This document shows positions 10,969 through 21,939 of a DNA stretch of 64,000 nt, one piece after another. The notes under the pieces were generated by a model. That model made no database searches and had not been told where the DNA came from. It saw nothing but the letters and a program-made list of their open reading frames with translations. The stretch's first letter is position 1. The number at the start of each line of letters is the position of its first letter. Position numbers and translations under genes: made by a program. The DNA is from Macrothele yani. Taxonomy: Eukaryota > Arthropoda > Arachnida > Araneae > Macrothelidae. The stretch is from NCBI GenBank assembly GCA_039090855.1, contig CM077011.1:16555001-16619000 (forward strand). The letters are read 5' to 3'.

Positions 10969-11724
10969 TTCATGGAGTAAACCATTCTGATTTCAGGCTT
11001 GCTTCTGTCACCCCCAAATTCGTTAAAATATATTTCAAAACTATTCGCTCTAGCCGCCAACTTATACGCATTCTCTACTGTCAACGAGTTCTGTTGAAGC
11101 AACGCCTACCTCTCTTTAGAATTCTAAGTTTGACCTTGCCAGGAAGAAATAACTTCGCTTACTTACTGAATTCTTATTCCGTTTTGTTTGCCTCCATGTC
11201 AGTCGTTCTTGTTACAAAATGAATTGATATTTTTAATTAAAAGAGTGCCAATACAATTATAAGTACTAACGATACTACACAACGCAGTTTTATTTGTAGA
11301 AAGCCTGCCTCATTGTAAAGGTTTTGCTTCGGGAATAAGGTAAAGCTGCTTTTGTCACATGCATTCACAAAACTTTGGCGCTCCACAATGTTAGCCCAGT
11401 GGTAAACCGATCCTGGTGAATAGCGATAAAATGAGATTCGAACTGGTTTACTGAACCAATTGGAACGCTGATGAGGTATTTAACTTGCAGACGAGCTCTG
11501 AGTCGGTAGATGAACCTCGGTGCAGTTGGTGAAATGTAAGTATACAACTGCTTTTATGAGTATGTGGAGAAAAAGAAAGAAAGAACGGACGCGGTTGACT
11601 GGATCTTTTATTTAATTGCCGTAGTGAAGTGTGTCCATGTGCGAAATTCAGATGAAACTAACTTCAGAGATGCTGTTAGAGAAGTATCATAGAAAGCACG
11701 TACATAACATTGTGATACTATTTA
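10969..11724. other. Unassigned DNA
   Basis: Nothing recognised on either strand. Confidence 0.5.
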
Positions 11725-12552
11725 CAAGGAAGTGGCAAAAGTCATGGGATAGCAGCATGCAAATTTTTAACTGGTACTGCCGTCGCATAAAGGCTTCGAC
11801 TCGCACTACGATTTTTATCGGTTGCGAGGTTTAATCTCGTGAGTTAGGGCCAACAACCGCCAAGTAGGGTCATGCCAAGCCGACGTGAATTGTCGGAGTT
11901 TGAACGAGGCGTGGTAGTGGAAGCCAGACGGATGGAATGTTCAATTTCCGAAGTCGTGTGAACATTCAACATTCCTCGATCCACGCTGTCACGTGTGTAC
12001 CGAGAATACTTTATGGAAGGCATTTGACATCCACCATGGGCGGCAGCGCAGTGGCCGACCACGAGTGCTGAATGACCCTGACCAGCGGCGTCTGACCAGG
12101 ATTGTCCATGCTAACATACAAGCGATACTGGCTTAAACAACATCCACATTCAATGCAGGAGGTATAGGAGACATATCCGTGAGGGACAGTGCAGAGTAAT
12201 TTAGCGTCCATGGGGTATGGGAGCAGAAGACCGACTAGAGTGCTTTTGTTAACACCTAGACATAGAACACAGCGCCTCACCTGGGCTCGTAAACACTGTA
12301 TTGGACCATGGAAGACTGAAAATATGTGGCGTGGTCCGATGAGTCACGCTACCAATTGTTACTAGCTCATGGTAGGGTTCGGGTGTGGTGCAGACCCCAT
12401 GAGGCCATGGATCCAAGCTGTCAACAAGGCAATGTGCAAGCTGGTGGTGGTGTCTTAACGTGGAAAGGTTTGGGTCCTCGTAAACATGTCATTAACCGGT
12501 AATCGCTTTGTTTCTCTGCTGAGTGACCATTTGCAGCCCTTCATGGACTTCA

Positions 12553-14062
12553 TACACTGCCGGACAATTGCTAAGGACGGATGACAATAGCAACGATAGC
12601 AACCATAAAATGGAAGGCAGGAAAATGTACAGTAAGACGTGTTGTGCGTATGCAAATTTTGGATTGCCGAACTTGTTCGTGACGTCATAGCGCTGATAAG
12701 AGATATAAAGGATTTGGCGCGTATTGACCGTTGTTGTTCAAACGCAAAGTTGAAAGGGAAATAATCAATTGACGAATTTGCAATTTTCAGTATGTCTTCC
12801 CGACATCACCTAGATGATTTTACGCGTGGCCGTATTATTGGCAAGATTGAAGAAGGGCGAAAAATAACAGATGTTGCCAGGGAGTTCGACGTCAGCCACA
12901 GTGTTGTTTCAAGGCTTTGGAAATCTTTTCAAACAAATGGTTAGTGTAGCAAACGTAACAGGGGAGGTCGTGTTCGCAGTACGACACCTGCAGAAGATCG
13001 GTACATAGTGCTATCAACAAAAAGACACCGGCGCAGCACAGCTAGTGAGGTAGCAAATCAGTTTATGGCTGCTACTGGCAAGCGGATCTCCCGAAAACTG
13101 TCGCCAGACGTTTGCATGAAGGAGGACTATACGCCCGCCGTCCTGTTGTGTGCATCCCATTGTCCAGACGTCACCGTACCACCCGTTCGCAATGGTGCCA
13201 TCAACATCGCAATTGGACTGATAACGACTGGTCTGCTGTCCTCTTCTCAGATGAGAGTAGATACAGTCTATCGTCTGATTGTCGACGACAACTGATCTGG
13301 CGTGATAGTGGTACTGCATATTGTCCAGCAAACATACAGGAAAGGGACCGATATCCGACATGTAGTGTCATGGTATGGGCTGGCATCATGATCAATGGCC
13401 GTACATTCCTGTATGTGCTTCCAACTGGGACTATGACTGGTCAACGGTACAATAATGTTCTGCTACCTCATGTTCGCATGTTCCGTGGTGCTGTCAGTGA
13501 TAGATTCATTTTCATGGACGACAACGCAGCATGTTATCGAACAGTCGCTGTCCAGGAGTGTCTTGAGAGCGAGGATATTCAACGCCTCGTATGGCCAGCA
13601 CGTTCTACAGATCTGAATCCCATTGAAAATGTGTGGGATGCTTTGGGGAGGAGTCTTTCTGGTTGCCAATGCCCTCCAGTAAACAAGGACACCCTCATCC
13701 GTGCACTGACAGAGGAATGGGATAAATTACCCCAACAGCTGCTTGATGCAATGCATGACACGACGTGTGGAATCTTGCATCGCCCTCCATGGTGGCCATA
13801 TCCCGTATTGACATCTTACGCCGGAACGCCTGCAAACGGTAATTGCATTTTTTTCACGTTTACGTATTCTTCACAAAATGGCTTGTTTGTCCCTTGAACA
13901 CGTTCCAAAGCCTTCTGGATTTCAGAGCACATTAAATTGTTTTTCTTGTAATGTCCTGGCATTCTGACATTATTTTATTTCACTTGGCATCCAACCACAC
14001 TTACATTTTTATGCGCTATATAGCCGTTTATGATCCGTTCTTAGCAATTGTCCAGCAGTGTA
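12553..14062 (+). mobile_element. Tc1-like transposon nested in another
   Basis: The termini TACACTGCCGGACAATTGCT (12553) and, in reverse from 14062, TACACTGCTGGACAATTGCT are near-perfect inverted repeats of about 30 bp, with TA at both ends. This is the best preserved DNA transposon in the window. Confidence 0.92.
12792..13897 (+). pseudogene. Tc1-like transposase, nearly intact (DD34E)
   Basis: The start (12792) gives MSSRHHLDDFTRGRIIGKIE, a Tc1/paired-like helix-turn-helix. A TAG follows at about 12942, and a frameshift near 13100 leads into the 261-codon frame 13112-13897. That frame has LFSDESRYSL (first Asp), FMDDNAACYRT (second Asp) and STDLNPIENVWD (Glu), with 34 residues between the second Asp and the Glu. 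The last 35 or so residues look frameshifted relative to the usual GGH ending. One stop and one or two frameshifts suggest that this copy died recently compared with its host. Confidence 0.9.
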
Positions 14063-14593
14063 TAACCCAACAACGATGGGATTTTCCAAGCGGACAATGC
14101 ACTGGCTCCAAGTTGTCCAAAATTGGCTCGAAGAGCATTCTGGACAATTCCGATGGATGGTGTGGTCACCACGTTCGCCCGACATGAATCCAATAGAGCA
14201 CTTATGGTACGTGGTGGAAATGTCCAATCGCGCCCAGGAATCCTGCACATGCAATTTCCCGGGAACTGTGGACGGCTATTCAGACGCATGGCTCAACATC
14301 TATCTAGAAGTCTTCCGGCTACTTGTGGAATCGATGCCACCTAGAGTTGCTGCACTTTGCTGGGCTAGAAGAGGTCCTACACGACATTAGGTACGCATTC
14401 AATGACTTTTGGCACTTCAGTGTGCAATAGTGAGAGCAGGGGAGAGTTCGGCATCCCAAATCTAGACAGTGAGGAATGACGCTAAAGAAGCAGTTTTGCA
14501 GACAATACCGGCTCATTTCTCCTTTCCAAGGTGTTCGTAATCTCCTTAGATTAATTCCACGGTGTATTAAGGGCGTTATCACAGCCCGGGTTC

Positions 14594-14813
14594 TTTATTT
14601 TTTTTGATTGGAGGTTTAACGACCACCGTGAGCAATTCAAAGGGGTATAAGCGGTCGCCCGTCCCTAATTTAGGGTCACTGGTTCCAGGGAAGGGAGAGA
14701 GCCAGTGCCGTAAGACAAACACAACATCCATGCCTCACCGGGATTCGAACCCAGGCCCCTTTCGGACGAATGATCAGAGGTCATCGCTTAGACCACTGCG
14801 CCACCGGGGCGGC
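14594..14813 (-). mobile_element. SINE-A with TSD
   Basis: The 12-base TSD cagcccgggttc lies at 14582-14593 and 14814-14825. The copy is in reverse orientation with T-tail, body and head complete. It lies about 170 bp beyond the nested Tc1 pair. Confidence 0.93.
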
Positions 14814-14825
14814 CAGCCCGGGTTC

Positions 14826-15590
14826 ATCCAACTCTATATCAGATTGGTGGTCGTATTTATATATCCACTGAGTGTATTTTGTTTAAGTTTTCTTTTAAAC
14901 ACATGATTTCGATAAAGTGAAAGACAATATTTTGCAGGAAGATTTCTTTTTTTAGTCTAGAAAATATATTAATTTCATTAATTACGGATATTAAAACTTT
15001 ATTTAATTAACGCATGTCTGGCTTTTTTCCCGAGAGATGGGGTGTTGGCGCTTTTTTTACCTCATCTTTAGGCAGAATCTTGTTAGCACTTCGATGCGTT
15101 TTTTCCCTCAAGAAATTGTTTTTTTATGCCTCTGAAAACGCATCATTGAAATTCTTCCTCCTTTTTTGATCGCAGCATTAGCTGGATCTTTGTCTATGTG
15201 CAAATAAAATTAGCATTTCTTTGCAAATGTTTCCTGCAACTTTTGAAAATCGATATCGCCATTCAAGAAGGAAAATGAGATACATTCCTTTAGTGGTGCT
15301 GAAATCTGAGAGAACCGGGTTTAGAAATATAGCTGAGGAAATAACCCGGTAAAAATCTTTTCGAAACTTTCTTCATTTAGCTTTCAATGAAGGCACTTCG
15401 AGCTGGAGTTTTTTAGTGGTCTTTTTTCGCTGTGACCAGATGTTCCTAATGCCGCAAGCAAATAACGTCCTCGCTTGTACTTCTAACAAATTATGGAAAG
15501 CAGTTCTGTTGCTTTATCTTGTTTCACTCAGATTTTCAATCCATTGTTGCCTGCTATTTGCACTTTTAATACTGTTTTACATATTTGCAT
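14826..15590. other. Unassigned DNA
   Basis: AT-rich. The 99-codon frame at 15416-15715 has hydrophobic stretches but no family likeness, and it overlaps a dispersed repeat. Confidence 0.45.
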
Positions 15591-15597
15591 TTTTCAT

Positions 15598-15970
15598 TGT
15601 AAATCTGGCATCTTTTGGGATACAACGTGAATTTTCTGATGAAGTAATGCGTGTTATCCCCCACCCCTTCCCTCCAAGAAACTCTGTGGCAGCAATTCTT
15701 TTCTGGTATTTTTGACTTGCAGAGAGCACTTATCTGACGATCTTAAAAACTGGAACAGTACTGAAGGGAATAGCCTGGGTAGCCAGGGTCTTCATATAAG
15801 CAGCTTCGATTGTCTTATGAATTAGATTGAGTACATGTGAAAAGGTTTACAAGAATTGAAGATTAAGAAATGGATAGCAAAAATTTAGAAGTAACTTATG
15901 CCAACTTCTGCTTTGGACAACACAAATCGAGCGAAGGCCACGTCAAAGAAACCACTAATGATTATGTATA
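15598..15970 (+). repeat. Unclassified dispersed repeat, copy 1
   Basis: From AAATCTGGCATCTTTT onward, this matches 32064-32440 with many scattered differences over about 370 bp. Shared blocks include GGAACAGTACTGAAGG and CAGCTTCGATTGT. I see no coding capacity and no TIRs. Confidence 0.7.
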
Positions 15971-16069
15971 AATATACCTAAAACCAAAAACAGAGTTAAA
16001 AACAAAAATTAATTTTTTTTTTAAAACTTATATTCTGAAGATCATGACGTGCAAGAACAGTAGTGAAGA

Positions 16070-16308
16070 ATTCTCAGAACTAACAACCTACAAAGCAGAA
16101 ACTGCAACAAAAATATGACAATAAAAGTAACAAATAAAAAACTTAACCGGCAAAGCGAACAAAAAAAAATAATAAATAAGAAAACCTGAATGCAGAAAGT
16201 GTCAAAAATGCCGAGCCTTGGCTTTATCAAGGACCAGCAAAACTCTGCATTTCCTCATTACCACAAAGACCTAGTTGAAAATGGATTTCTGCAAAGCCAT
16301 AGAATGCT
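16070..16308 (+). repeat. Long inverted repeat, left arm
   Basis: About 235 bp that reappears reversed at 17059-17293. The outer end is ACAACCTACAAAGC and the inner end CTGCAAAGCCATAGAATGC. It has A-rich stretches. It is probably the arm of a non-autonomous DNA transposon or foldback element. Confidence 0.75.
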
Positions 16309-17058
16309 TAAAAATGATTTTTTCTTGTTTAGAATTGCTGCAGATTGAATTCCAATTTTATAAAAAAAAATTTCTTTCATTTATTTTGGCCATGAACTCG
16401 TTTTTGTGCTCCTTTTTAGGGCTGTTAGCTGGTCTCGTGGTGTTCGTCGACTTTCGGAGTTGGGCGGAATTATTTTCAATTGTTGTAATCTTTAAGCATA
16501 CCTAGAATAAATACTGTGTAAATATTGCAACTTTTATTTTTAATTATAAGTACCTTTTCCAATGCATTATATTACGTGCTTTTGTCTTATGGCATTCCGT
16601 TTTTCGTGGGAAATGTCGTTAAAAAGTTCCTATTTGCTCCCGTGGTCTCTGTTTTTTTTATTTTACTTTATTTTCTGGAAGTTCTTTTCCCCGGGAAATG
16701 ACACTTTTTAAGTACTTTTTATTTTTTGTTCCCGTTTGGAACTTCACTTGGGCGGTAAGGTTGCTTACCACGTGTCAAACCTGTCGTTTTCTGGGTGTTG
16801 CTCAGTTGATATATTTTTTTCTTTGTTGTAAGTTTTGTCCAATTTTCTGGGTCTAAAGTTCTAAGCCTTCTCACAATTTTTTGTGAGCTTTTTGCCAATG
16901 TTTTTCTGGTTTTTGTGGGAGATGATGAGTATGGGTTGGGCCAGGAAAGTGATAGATGTATGCAAAAACTTTTGCTTAATTATTTAATTTCCGCACCTTT
17001 GAGAGGAGGGCGGTTATGTAACTTAATATTTTTTTTGGGGGGGGGAGGCTTATTCTTG
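16309..17058. other. Spacer between inverted-repeat arms
   Basis: 750 bp without a recognisable protein. A G-rich run (about 17030-17046) lies next to the right arm. Confidence 0.55.
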
Positions 17059-17293
17059 CATCTATGGCTTTGCAGAAACCCATTTTCAACTAGGTCTTTG
17101 TGGAAGTGAGAAAATGCATTGCTCGTCCTTGATAAAGCAAAGGCTCGGCATTTTCGACACTTTCTGAACTCAGGTTTTATTCTTTATTATTATTTTTGTT
17201 CGCTTTGCCTGTTGGCTTTTGAGTTTATTTTTTACTTTTATTGTCAATTGTTATATTTTTTGTTGCAGTTTCAGCTTTGTAGGTTATATATAC
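17059..17293 (-). repeat. Long inverted repeat, right arm
   Basis: Reverse partner of 16070-16308. Its outer end (GCTTTGTAGGTT) lies within 5 bp of the TIR of the next Tc1-like element, so that element may have landed at the arm's edge. Confidence 0.75.
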
Positions 17294-17404
17294 ATACACG
17301 GTCGAGTCACATCGTGTCCACTAGCTAATATTCAGAGTAACCGCAGTGTGCAGCGCGGACAGCAGCTAGACGGGCTGGGAGTGACTCAGTAAGGTGTTCA
17401 CAGG

Positions 17405-17472
17405 TGTTGTGGCGTAAATCTTGGTCACGGCACCATTTAAATGGTGCCGTGACTGAGATTTACGCCACAACA
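17405..17472. repeat. Perfectly centred 34-bp-arm palindrome
   Basis: 68 bp reads TGTTGTGGCGTAAATCTTGG to the centre ACCATTT|AAATGGT and back, with only two mismatched pairs and no loop. It lies in the C-terminal or 3' part of the Tc1-like transposase relic. A third partial copy of the arm (CCGCCACAACA) sits at about 17530. Confidence 0.9.
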
Positions 17473-18812
17473 TAAATAGGCAGGTCGGATAGATACAGAT
17501 CCCCTAGTCGTCCAGGACAGGAAGATTTCCGCCACAACACAGGTATGTCGAGCCATGTTGACTGCACAGTGCATCTGACAGCTGCTGGTGTGTGAGTGAT
17601 GAAGGATCCATACAGCCAACAACACGATTGGGGGGGGGGGGTCCCACAGATGTTCATTTGGGTTTAAGTCTGGGGAATTAGGGTTTAAGTCCAAGGAAGT
17701 ACTTTGAAGACTTCATCGTGCTCTTCCAATCACTCTCGGATATTTCTAGCTGTTTGACAAGTCACACTGTCGTTCTAGAAGATCCAATCCGCTCCAGGGA
17801 AGACAGTCAGCATGTATGGGCGTACGTGGTATGCAAGGATGAATTTATAACGAATTCGGTCCATAGTGCCTTCCACAGGTGTGAGTTGACCCAGAGAATG
17901 CCACGAAAATATTCCCCGCCGTCCCGGTGGCGCAGTGGTCCAAGCAATGGCTTCTGATCATTCGTCCGCAAGATGGGTCCGGGCTCGAATCCCGTTGAGC
18001 ATGGATGTTGTTTGTCTTATGGCACTGGCTCTCTCCTTTCATTGGAACCAGTCACCCTAAATTAGGGACGGCCGACTGCTTACAGCCCATTGAGTTGCTC
18101 ACGGTGGTCGTTAAACCTCCAATATAAAAAAAAACATTCCCAGACCATAACACCGCCCCCACCAGCTTTTGTTCTTCCAGCAAAGGTTGAAGAGTGTATG
18201 TTCTCCGATGTTTCTCGTCTTATACGCCAACATCCATCGGTTCGAAGAAGCAGAAAACGTGATTCATCGGAGAAGGCAAACTTTTGCAACTTAGGATGCC
18301 CAATTCCGAAACTGCCGTGCAAATGGAAGCCTTTTCTGCCGATGCACCTTCGTTAACATAGGTGCAGTGACCATCCGTCTGCATCGGTGCCCCATACGCA
18401 GCAGGGTTCGCTGAACTGCCGTTTTAGTCACACTTCCTGTAGCCCTGTGGTTCATTCGGCCAGTAAGTTGCTCCACTGTAGCGTGTCGATCGTCCCTCAC
18501 GCACCTTTGCTGCAGACGCTCACCTCTCACATCAATGGCACGTGGTGCTCCGCAGTTTTCACGTCGCTTATTCGCAATGGTGCCATTTCTCCAATTACGA
18601 TACACTTTAACCACAGTAGCACGCGAACAGTTCACAAACTGCGCTGTTTCAGAAATACTGCCACTCTTGGCCCGAAAGCCGATAATCATCCCTTTTTGCA
18701 AATCTGATAAATCGCTCCTTTTATGCGTGACAGCAACGAGTGATATGTTTTCAGAATGCCTACAGCACACCTTATATACCTTCCAATCCAGCTCACGACA
18801 CGTGTCTTTCAT
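17437..18812 (-). pseudogene. Tc1-like transposase relic
   Basis: The N-terminal frame (18812-18291) contains a Tc1-type helix-turn-helix starting RSDLSDLQKGMIIGFRAKSG and a second DNA-binding half ending KRLPFARQFRNWAS. A frameshift follows. The next frame holds FAFSDESRFLLLRTDGCW with the first Asp and GGGGVMVWECF. After the SINE, an NDSVTCQTA block keeps the second Asp, and SPDLNPNEHLWD keeps the Glu but has Asn for Ile. At least two frameshifts and a stop break it. Confidence 0.85.
17916..18130 (+). mobile_element. SINE-A inside a Tc1-like transposase
   Basis: The flanks aaaatattcc (17906-17915) and aaaacattcc (18131-18140) form a 10-base TSD with one mismatch. The head and body are moderately diverged. 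Confidence 0.9.
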
Positions 18813-18889
18813 TGGCTACGCGCTGTTGACGTCCAAAGTAGGTCACTTTAATGTGACTCGACTGTGTGTGTGTGTTTATATTTATATTG

Positions 18890-19741
18890 AATATATTCGT
18901 AAAGGGATCAAGCCGTTCTTGGATTTTCAGGTTTTATTAACTAAACTGGATAATACGAGAACAAAAGTAGTCAAGAATTGCCGTACATACATTTTCTCCT
19001 TGAATATTAGTAAAGTTAGGAGCCTAAATTCGTTACATCAAGATTTAATATATTCTAATCAACATTTGCGACACCATCAACTTTAGACTTTTGTACTATA
19101 AGTCATGTATCAAAAATAGGGTGTACCTGGTGTTTCGGTTTTTACACACTTTTGTCATGTCAGGCTCAACTTTCATCAAATTTTTGAGAAGTGCGATCCA
19201 TTTCTTCCCAAACTAGACCTAGACATTTCAGTTATAAATATGTACCTACTGCGGGTAAAATACTGTTTAATTACAGAGAGGTAACTACAGTATCCAGTAA
19301 TGATTCGGATATTTGTAATTGGCAGTGCACCGCATATGTTCCTTTTGTTGATCATAATTTCGGACACGTGGTTACTGGAGATTTGAAGGCTGTACAGGGT
19401 GAGAATGTACGTAATCTCATGTTACAAGGGACTAATTTTAGACCTTCAAGATTTTTAACTGTTAATTATATGTTCAACTGTGCAAGAGAGGACTTAATCA
19501 TCAGCTTTGGGCTGAAAAATACTTAAAGGTTTAATGTGCCATATCAGACTTTCATGCCTTGGATTTGTTTTGTACGGCTTTTTAAACGAACAACTTGTAT
19601 TTTTACAGCATCATACCATTTTTAATGTAACTCAATATAATCCTAAATCTGTTAAGAATCTTCAAAAGGATTTGATCATTACCAGTGTGGACAAAGTGAG
19701 CAATAATTTTGCTCTAATTTATGAAATTTGTTTTTGTGAGT
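18890..19741 (+). pseudogene. Penelope-like RT relic, N-terminal part
   Basis: Shifting frames give YKYVPTAGKILFNYREV, a Cys-containing stretch, GHVVTGDLKAVQGENVR, LQGTNFRPSRFL and DLIITSVDKVSNNFALI. From memory, this order of blocks (a GHV-x-TGDL box, a G-x-N/K-FR box and a V-DK-SNN box) is the N-terminal half of a widespread animal RT family related to Penelope-like elements; I could not check it. The frame stops inside the SNNFALIYE block where the hAT-like element begins and continues at 23173. Confidence 0.65.
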
Positions 19742-21199
19742 CAGGGGCGGATTGGTGGTCGCTAGAGGTCCCGGAAATCTTTTTGCAAATGGGCCCGTTC
19801 AGTTGTAGTTCTGCGGTACTATTGTATCACAACTGAAAATAACTTTTTTTATTTAAGGAACAAAAGAAAAAGTACAATCACTCTGGTATCTGGTAACAGT
19901 GGCAAGCATAGTACCCGGGGTTAAAAACTTACACCCGTCATCCATAAATTGAAGTGGGTGTTGCGAATAATTTTCATCGGCCCATGCCAAGAATTTACTA
20001 CATAAAAAAAAATTGCAGTGCAATTTTTCTGTTGTGGACGATCACAGTTAGAAATTTTAAGATATTTAAATATCTTGGAAAACTCAATCGACGTGAAAAA
20101 AGGGAATAACCTGGTTTAAATCGCTGGTTTAGTTGTGTATGTAATTGCGCTGGAGTAGCTTCTAATTTTGGACACACTCAATATTTATATTTGCTTAAAA
20201 TTTTCTTTTAAGAACGCTGAAGTAAGAACATTAAAATAAAAAAAATGCTTATATAGCCTTTTCATGTTTGAAAAATCGTAAAATAATCTTGGTTTTTCAT
20301 ACCTTTGAGCTTCCAGTTCTTAAATTTTCAACGAAGTACGCTGAAATTCCAGCAACTATTTGAGAGAGAGAGAAAACTGCTGCTACCAAAATTATGTTGG
20401 AGTTGTACCAAAACTCCTTTCGCATAAGACATGATTTTTAAATTTAAATAAACGAAGAAAAAATACAGGACCTTTACCCTCTAAAAGTTTTTATTTGTAC
20501 TGCAACTTTTTGTAATTTTTCTATTGTGGACAATCACGGTTAGAAATTTAAAGGTTTTTAAATATCGTGGCGAACAGATTCTTCATTTAGTGATCATATA
20601 TTCGTGTGTGTTTCAATTACAAAACGTGCTTTAATACTGCGGTTATGTATTGTAAAGACGCCTCACTAAATAACGTAAACAAAACATTATGCAACTTCAT
20701 GTTGAAATGATATCTCCGTAAATGCCTTCATCTGCTGCATTTGTCAATTATCACAAGAAGAGTAGGTAGAACATTTCAGGGGAAAGGGATCGTATATGAA
20801 CACCTCCGCAAATCTGTTATTTCAAAATAAGTTCTTGATATTATTAGCTTTCACTCTGAATTCTGTGTTGTCATATAGCGGGTAGTACATCCCATAATGA
20901 CCATTATCTAGCACGTTCTGCAAATTTGCTAAACATGGGTGAGTATTTTCACAAGTTTAACTAAAGTAGTGAAAAATAAATTTAGCCTTGTTCAGCCCCG
21001 ACCTCAATGCTGTTAACATATGTCGATGGTTCTGCTTCCAGATTTTTCCTGATGCCGGGCCCATCGAAACATTTCAGGGTGAAATGAATGGTCAAAGAAA
21101 CTATACAAATAGATAGACATCCTTTCCCCACTCCACATTTGAGAAAGACATCAGTTAATTACACGGGGAGGAACAGGGATGTATAAGGGTTTTAGCGAG

Positions 21200-21350
21200 G
21201 CTTAGCAGCGCTAAGGCACTATTTTGATAGACTCAGCGGCGCTAAGGCACTGTTTTCCTAGGCTTAGCGGCGCTAAGGCACTGTTTTCCTAGGCTTTAGC
21301 GGCGCTAAGGCACTGTTTTCCTAGGCTTAGCGGCGCTAAGGTACTTTTCG
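21200..21350. repeat. Minisatellite, five ~31 bp units
   Basis: Five head-to-tail units of CTTAGCGGCGCTAAGGCACT plus GTTTTCCTAGG; the first is the most diverged. Each unit includes TTAGCGGCGCTAA, a 13-base palindrome. A lone half-unit (GCCGCTAAGGCACTTTTTT) appears at about 22548. Confidence 0.9.
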
Positions 21351-21535
21351 TAGGTAGGCTGTTGCAGAAGAAATCTTTTACATAATCATATATTCGAAAA
21401 TAGCGAAAGCTTTGTTTATATACACTCAAAAATGAAATATTCGTATCGCAAGGAGGAGATTAAACCGTCGGACCACACAATTCACACAATAGGACGGATC
21501 ATAAGGGTTAAGAGAATGTTTGTTTGTTTCTGAGT

Positions 21536-21682
21536 TTAGCTTTCACCGTGAGCTGCTAAAAGGGCTATATGCTCTCGGCCGTCCCTGACTTAGGGCGCGG
21601 GAGGCGCACCACCCATGCTTCACGCGGAGTTCAGATCACTAGCCAGGAGCCTACCTCTGACCACAGTGCCACCGGGACGGCT
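21536..21682 (-). mobile_element. Degraded SINE-A
   Basis: The reversed body (CACCGTGAGCTGCTAAAAGGG, GGCCGTCCCTGACTTAGGG) and head (CACAGTGCCACCGGGACGGC) are recognisable but shortened and diverged. Confidence 0.75.
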
Positions 21683-21721
21683 TAAAGAGAATATAAAGTC
21701 CATTATCATGAATGGAATGCG

Positions 21722-21900
21722 GGATTACAACATACAACACATATTTATAACACGGCAATCCGTTTCTTGGCGTAAATATGACAAGGATAGTAAGTCAGAT
21801 AACATCCGAAAACATGAAAATTTCGTCGTCCTAGAGCGGGAATCGAATCCGCGTCTCCCAGGTGTAGCCCCCGGGTATGCTAACCACTACATGAATCTTG
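21722..21900 (-). repeat. tRNA-derived repeat (SINE-C), reversed copy
   Basis: On the minus strand the head reads TAGTGGTTAGCATACCCGGG with the B box GGATTCGATTCCC, followed by AGGACGACGAAATTTTCATG and about 100 bp of body. It faces the next copy head to head. Confidence 0.7.
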
Positions 21901-21939
21901 TGATGGTTATTTTCAAATTAATCGGAAACTTGAAACTCG

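Larger units (their letters stand above)
11872..14390 (+). pseudogene. Tc1-like transposase relic in two parts
   Basis: Part 1 (11872-12552) starts MPSRRELSEFERGVVVEAR, a Tc1 helix-turn-helix, and runs through a WSDESRYQLL block holding the first catalytic Asp. Part 2 (14063-14390) has a QADNA relic of the second Asp block, then SPRSPDMNPIEHLW with the Glu, and ends WARRGPTRH. Several stops and frameshifts lie in both parts. The two parts join in order once the inner element (12553-14062) is set aside. Confidence 0.8.
11725..14424 (+). mobile_element. Tc1-like transposon, split by a second Tc1-like element
   Basis: The left end carries GAAGTGGCAAAAGTCA near 11728. The right end, read in reverse from 14424, is CACACTGAAGTGCCAAAAGTCA. 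The terminal bases on the left have decayed. The interior is a transposase relic that stops at 12552 and resumes at 14063; the gap is exactly one TA-flanked element. Confidence 0.75.
17297..18866 (-). mobile_element. Tc1-like transposon carrying a SINE-A
   Basis: The left end CACGGTCGAGTCACAT (17297) and, in reverse from 18866, CACAGTCGAGTCACAT are inverted repeats. TA is clear on the left, while the right flank is a (TG)n microsatellite. The transposase relic reads on the minus strand and is interrupted by SINE-A at 17916-18130. Confidence 0.8.

Noticed and set aside
15416..15715. 99-codon frame with hydrophobic stretches
   Set aside because: It overlaps the dispersed repeat and no matching frame is open in the second copy at 32064.
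18535..19086. 183-codon plus-strand frame
   Set aside because: The first half is antisense to the Tc1-like transposase relic. Only its last part overlaps the RT relic, so it is not one gene.
21200..21350. CRISPR-like array
   Set aside because: Units are directly adjacent with no unique spacers, and the context is eukaryotic; it is a minisatellite.
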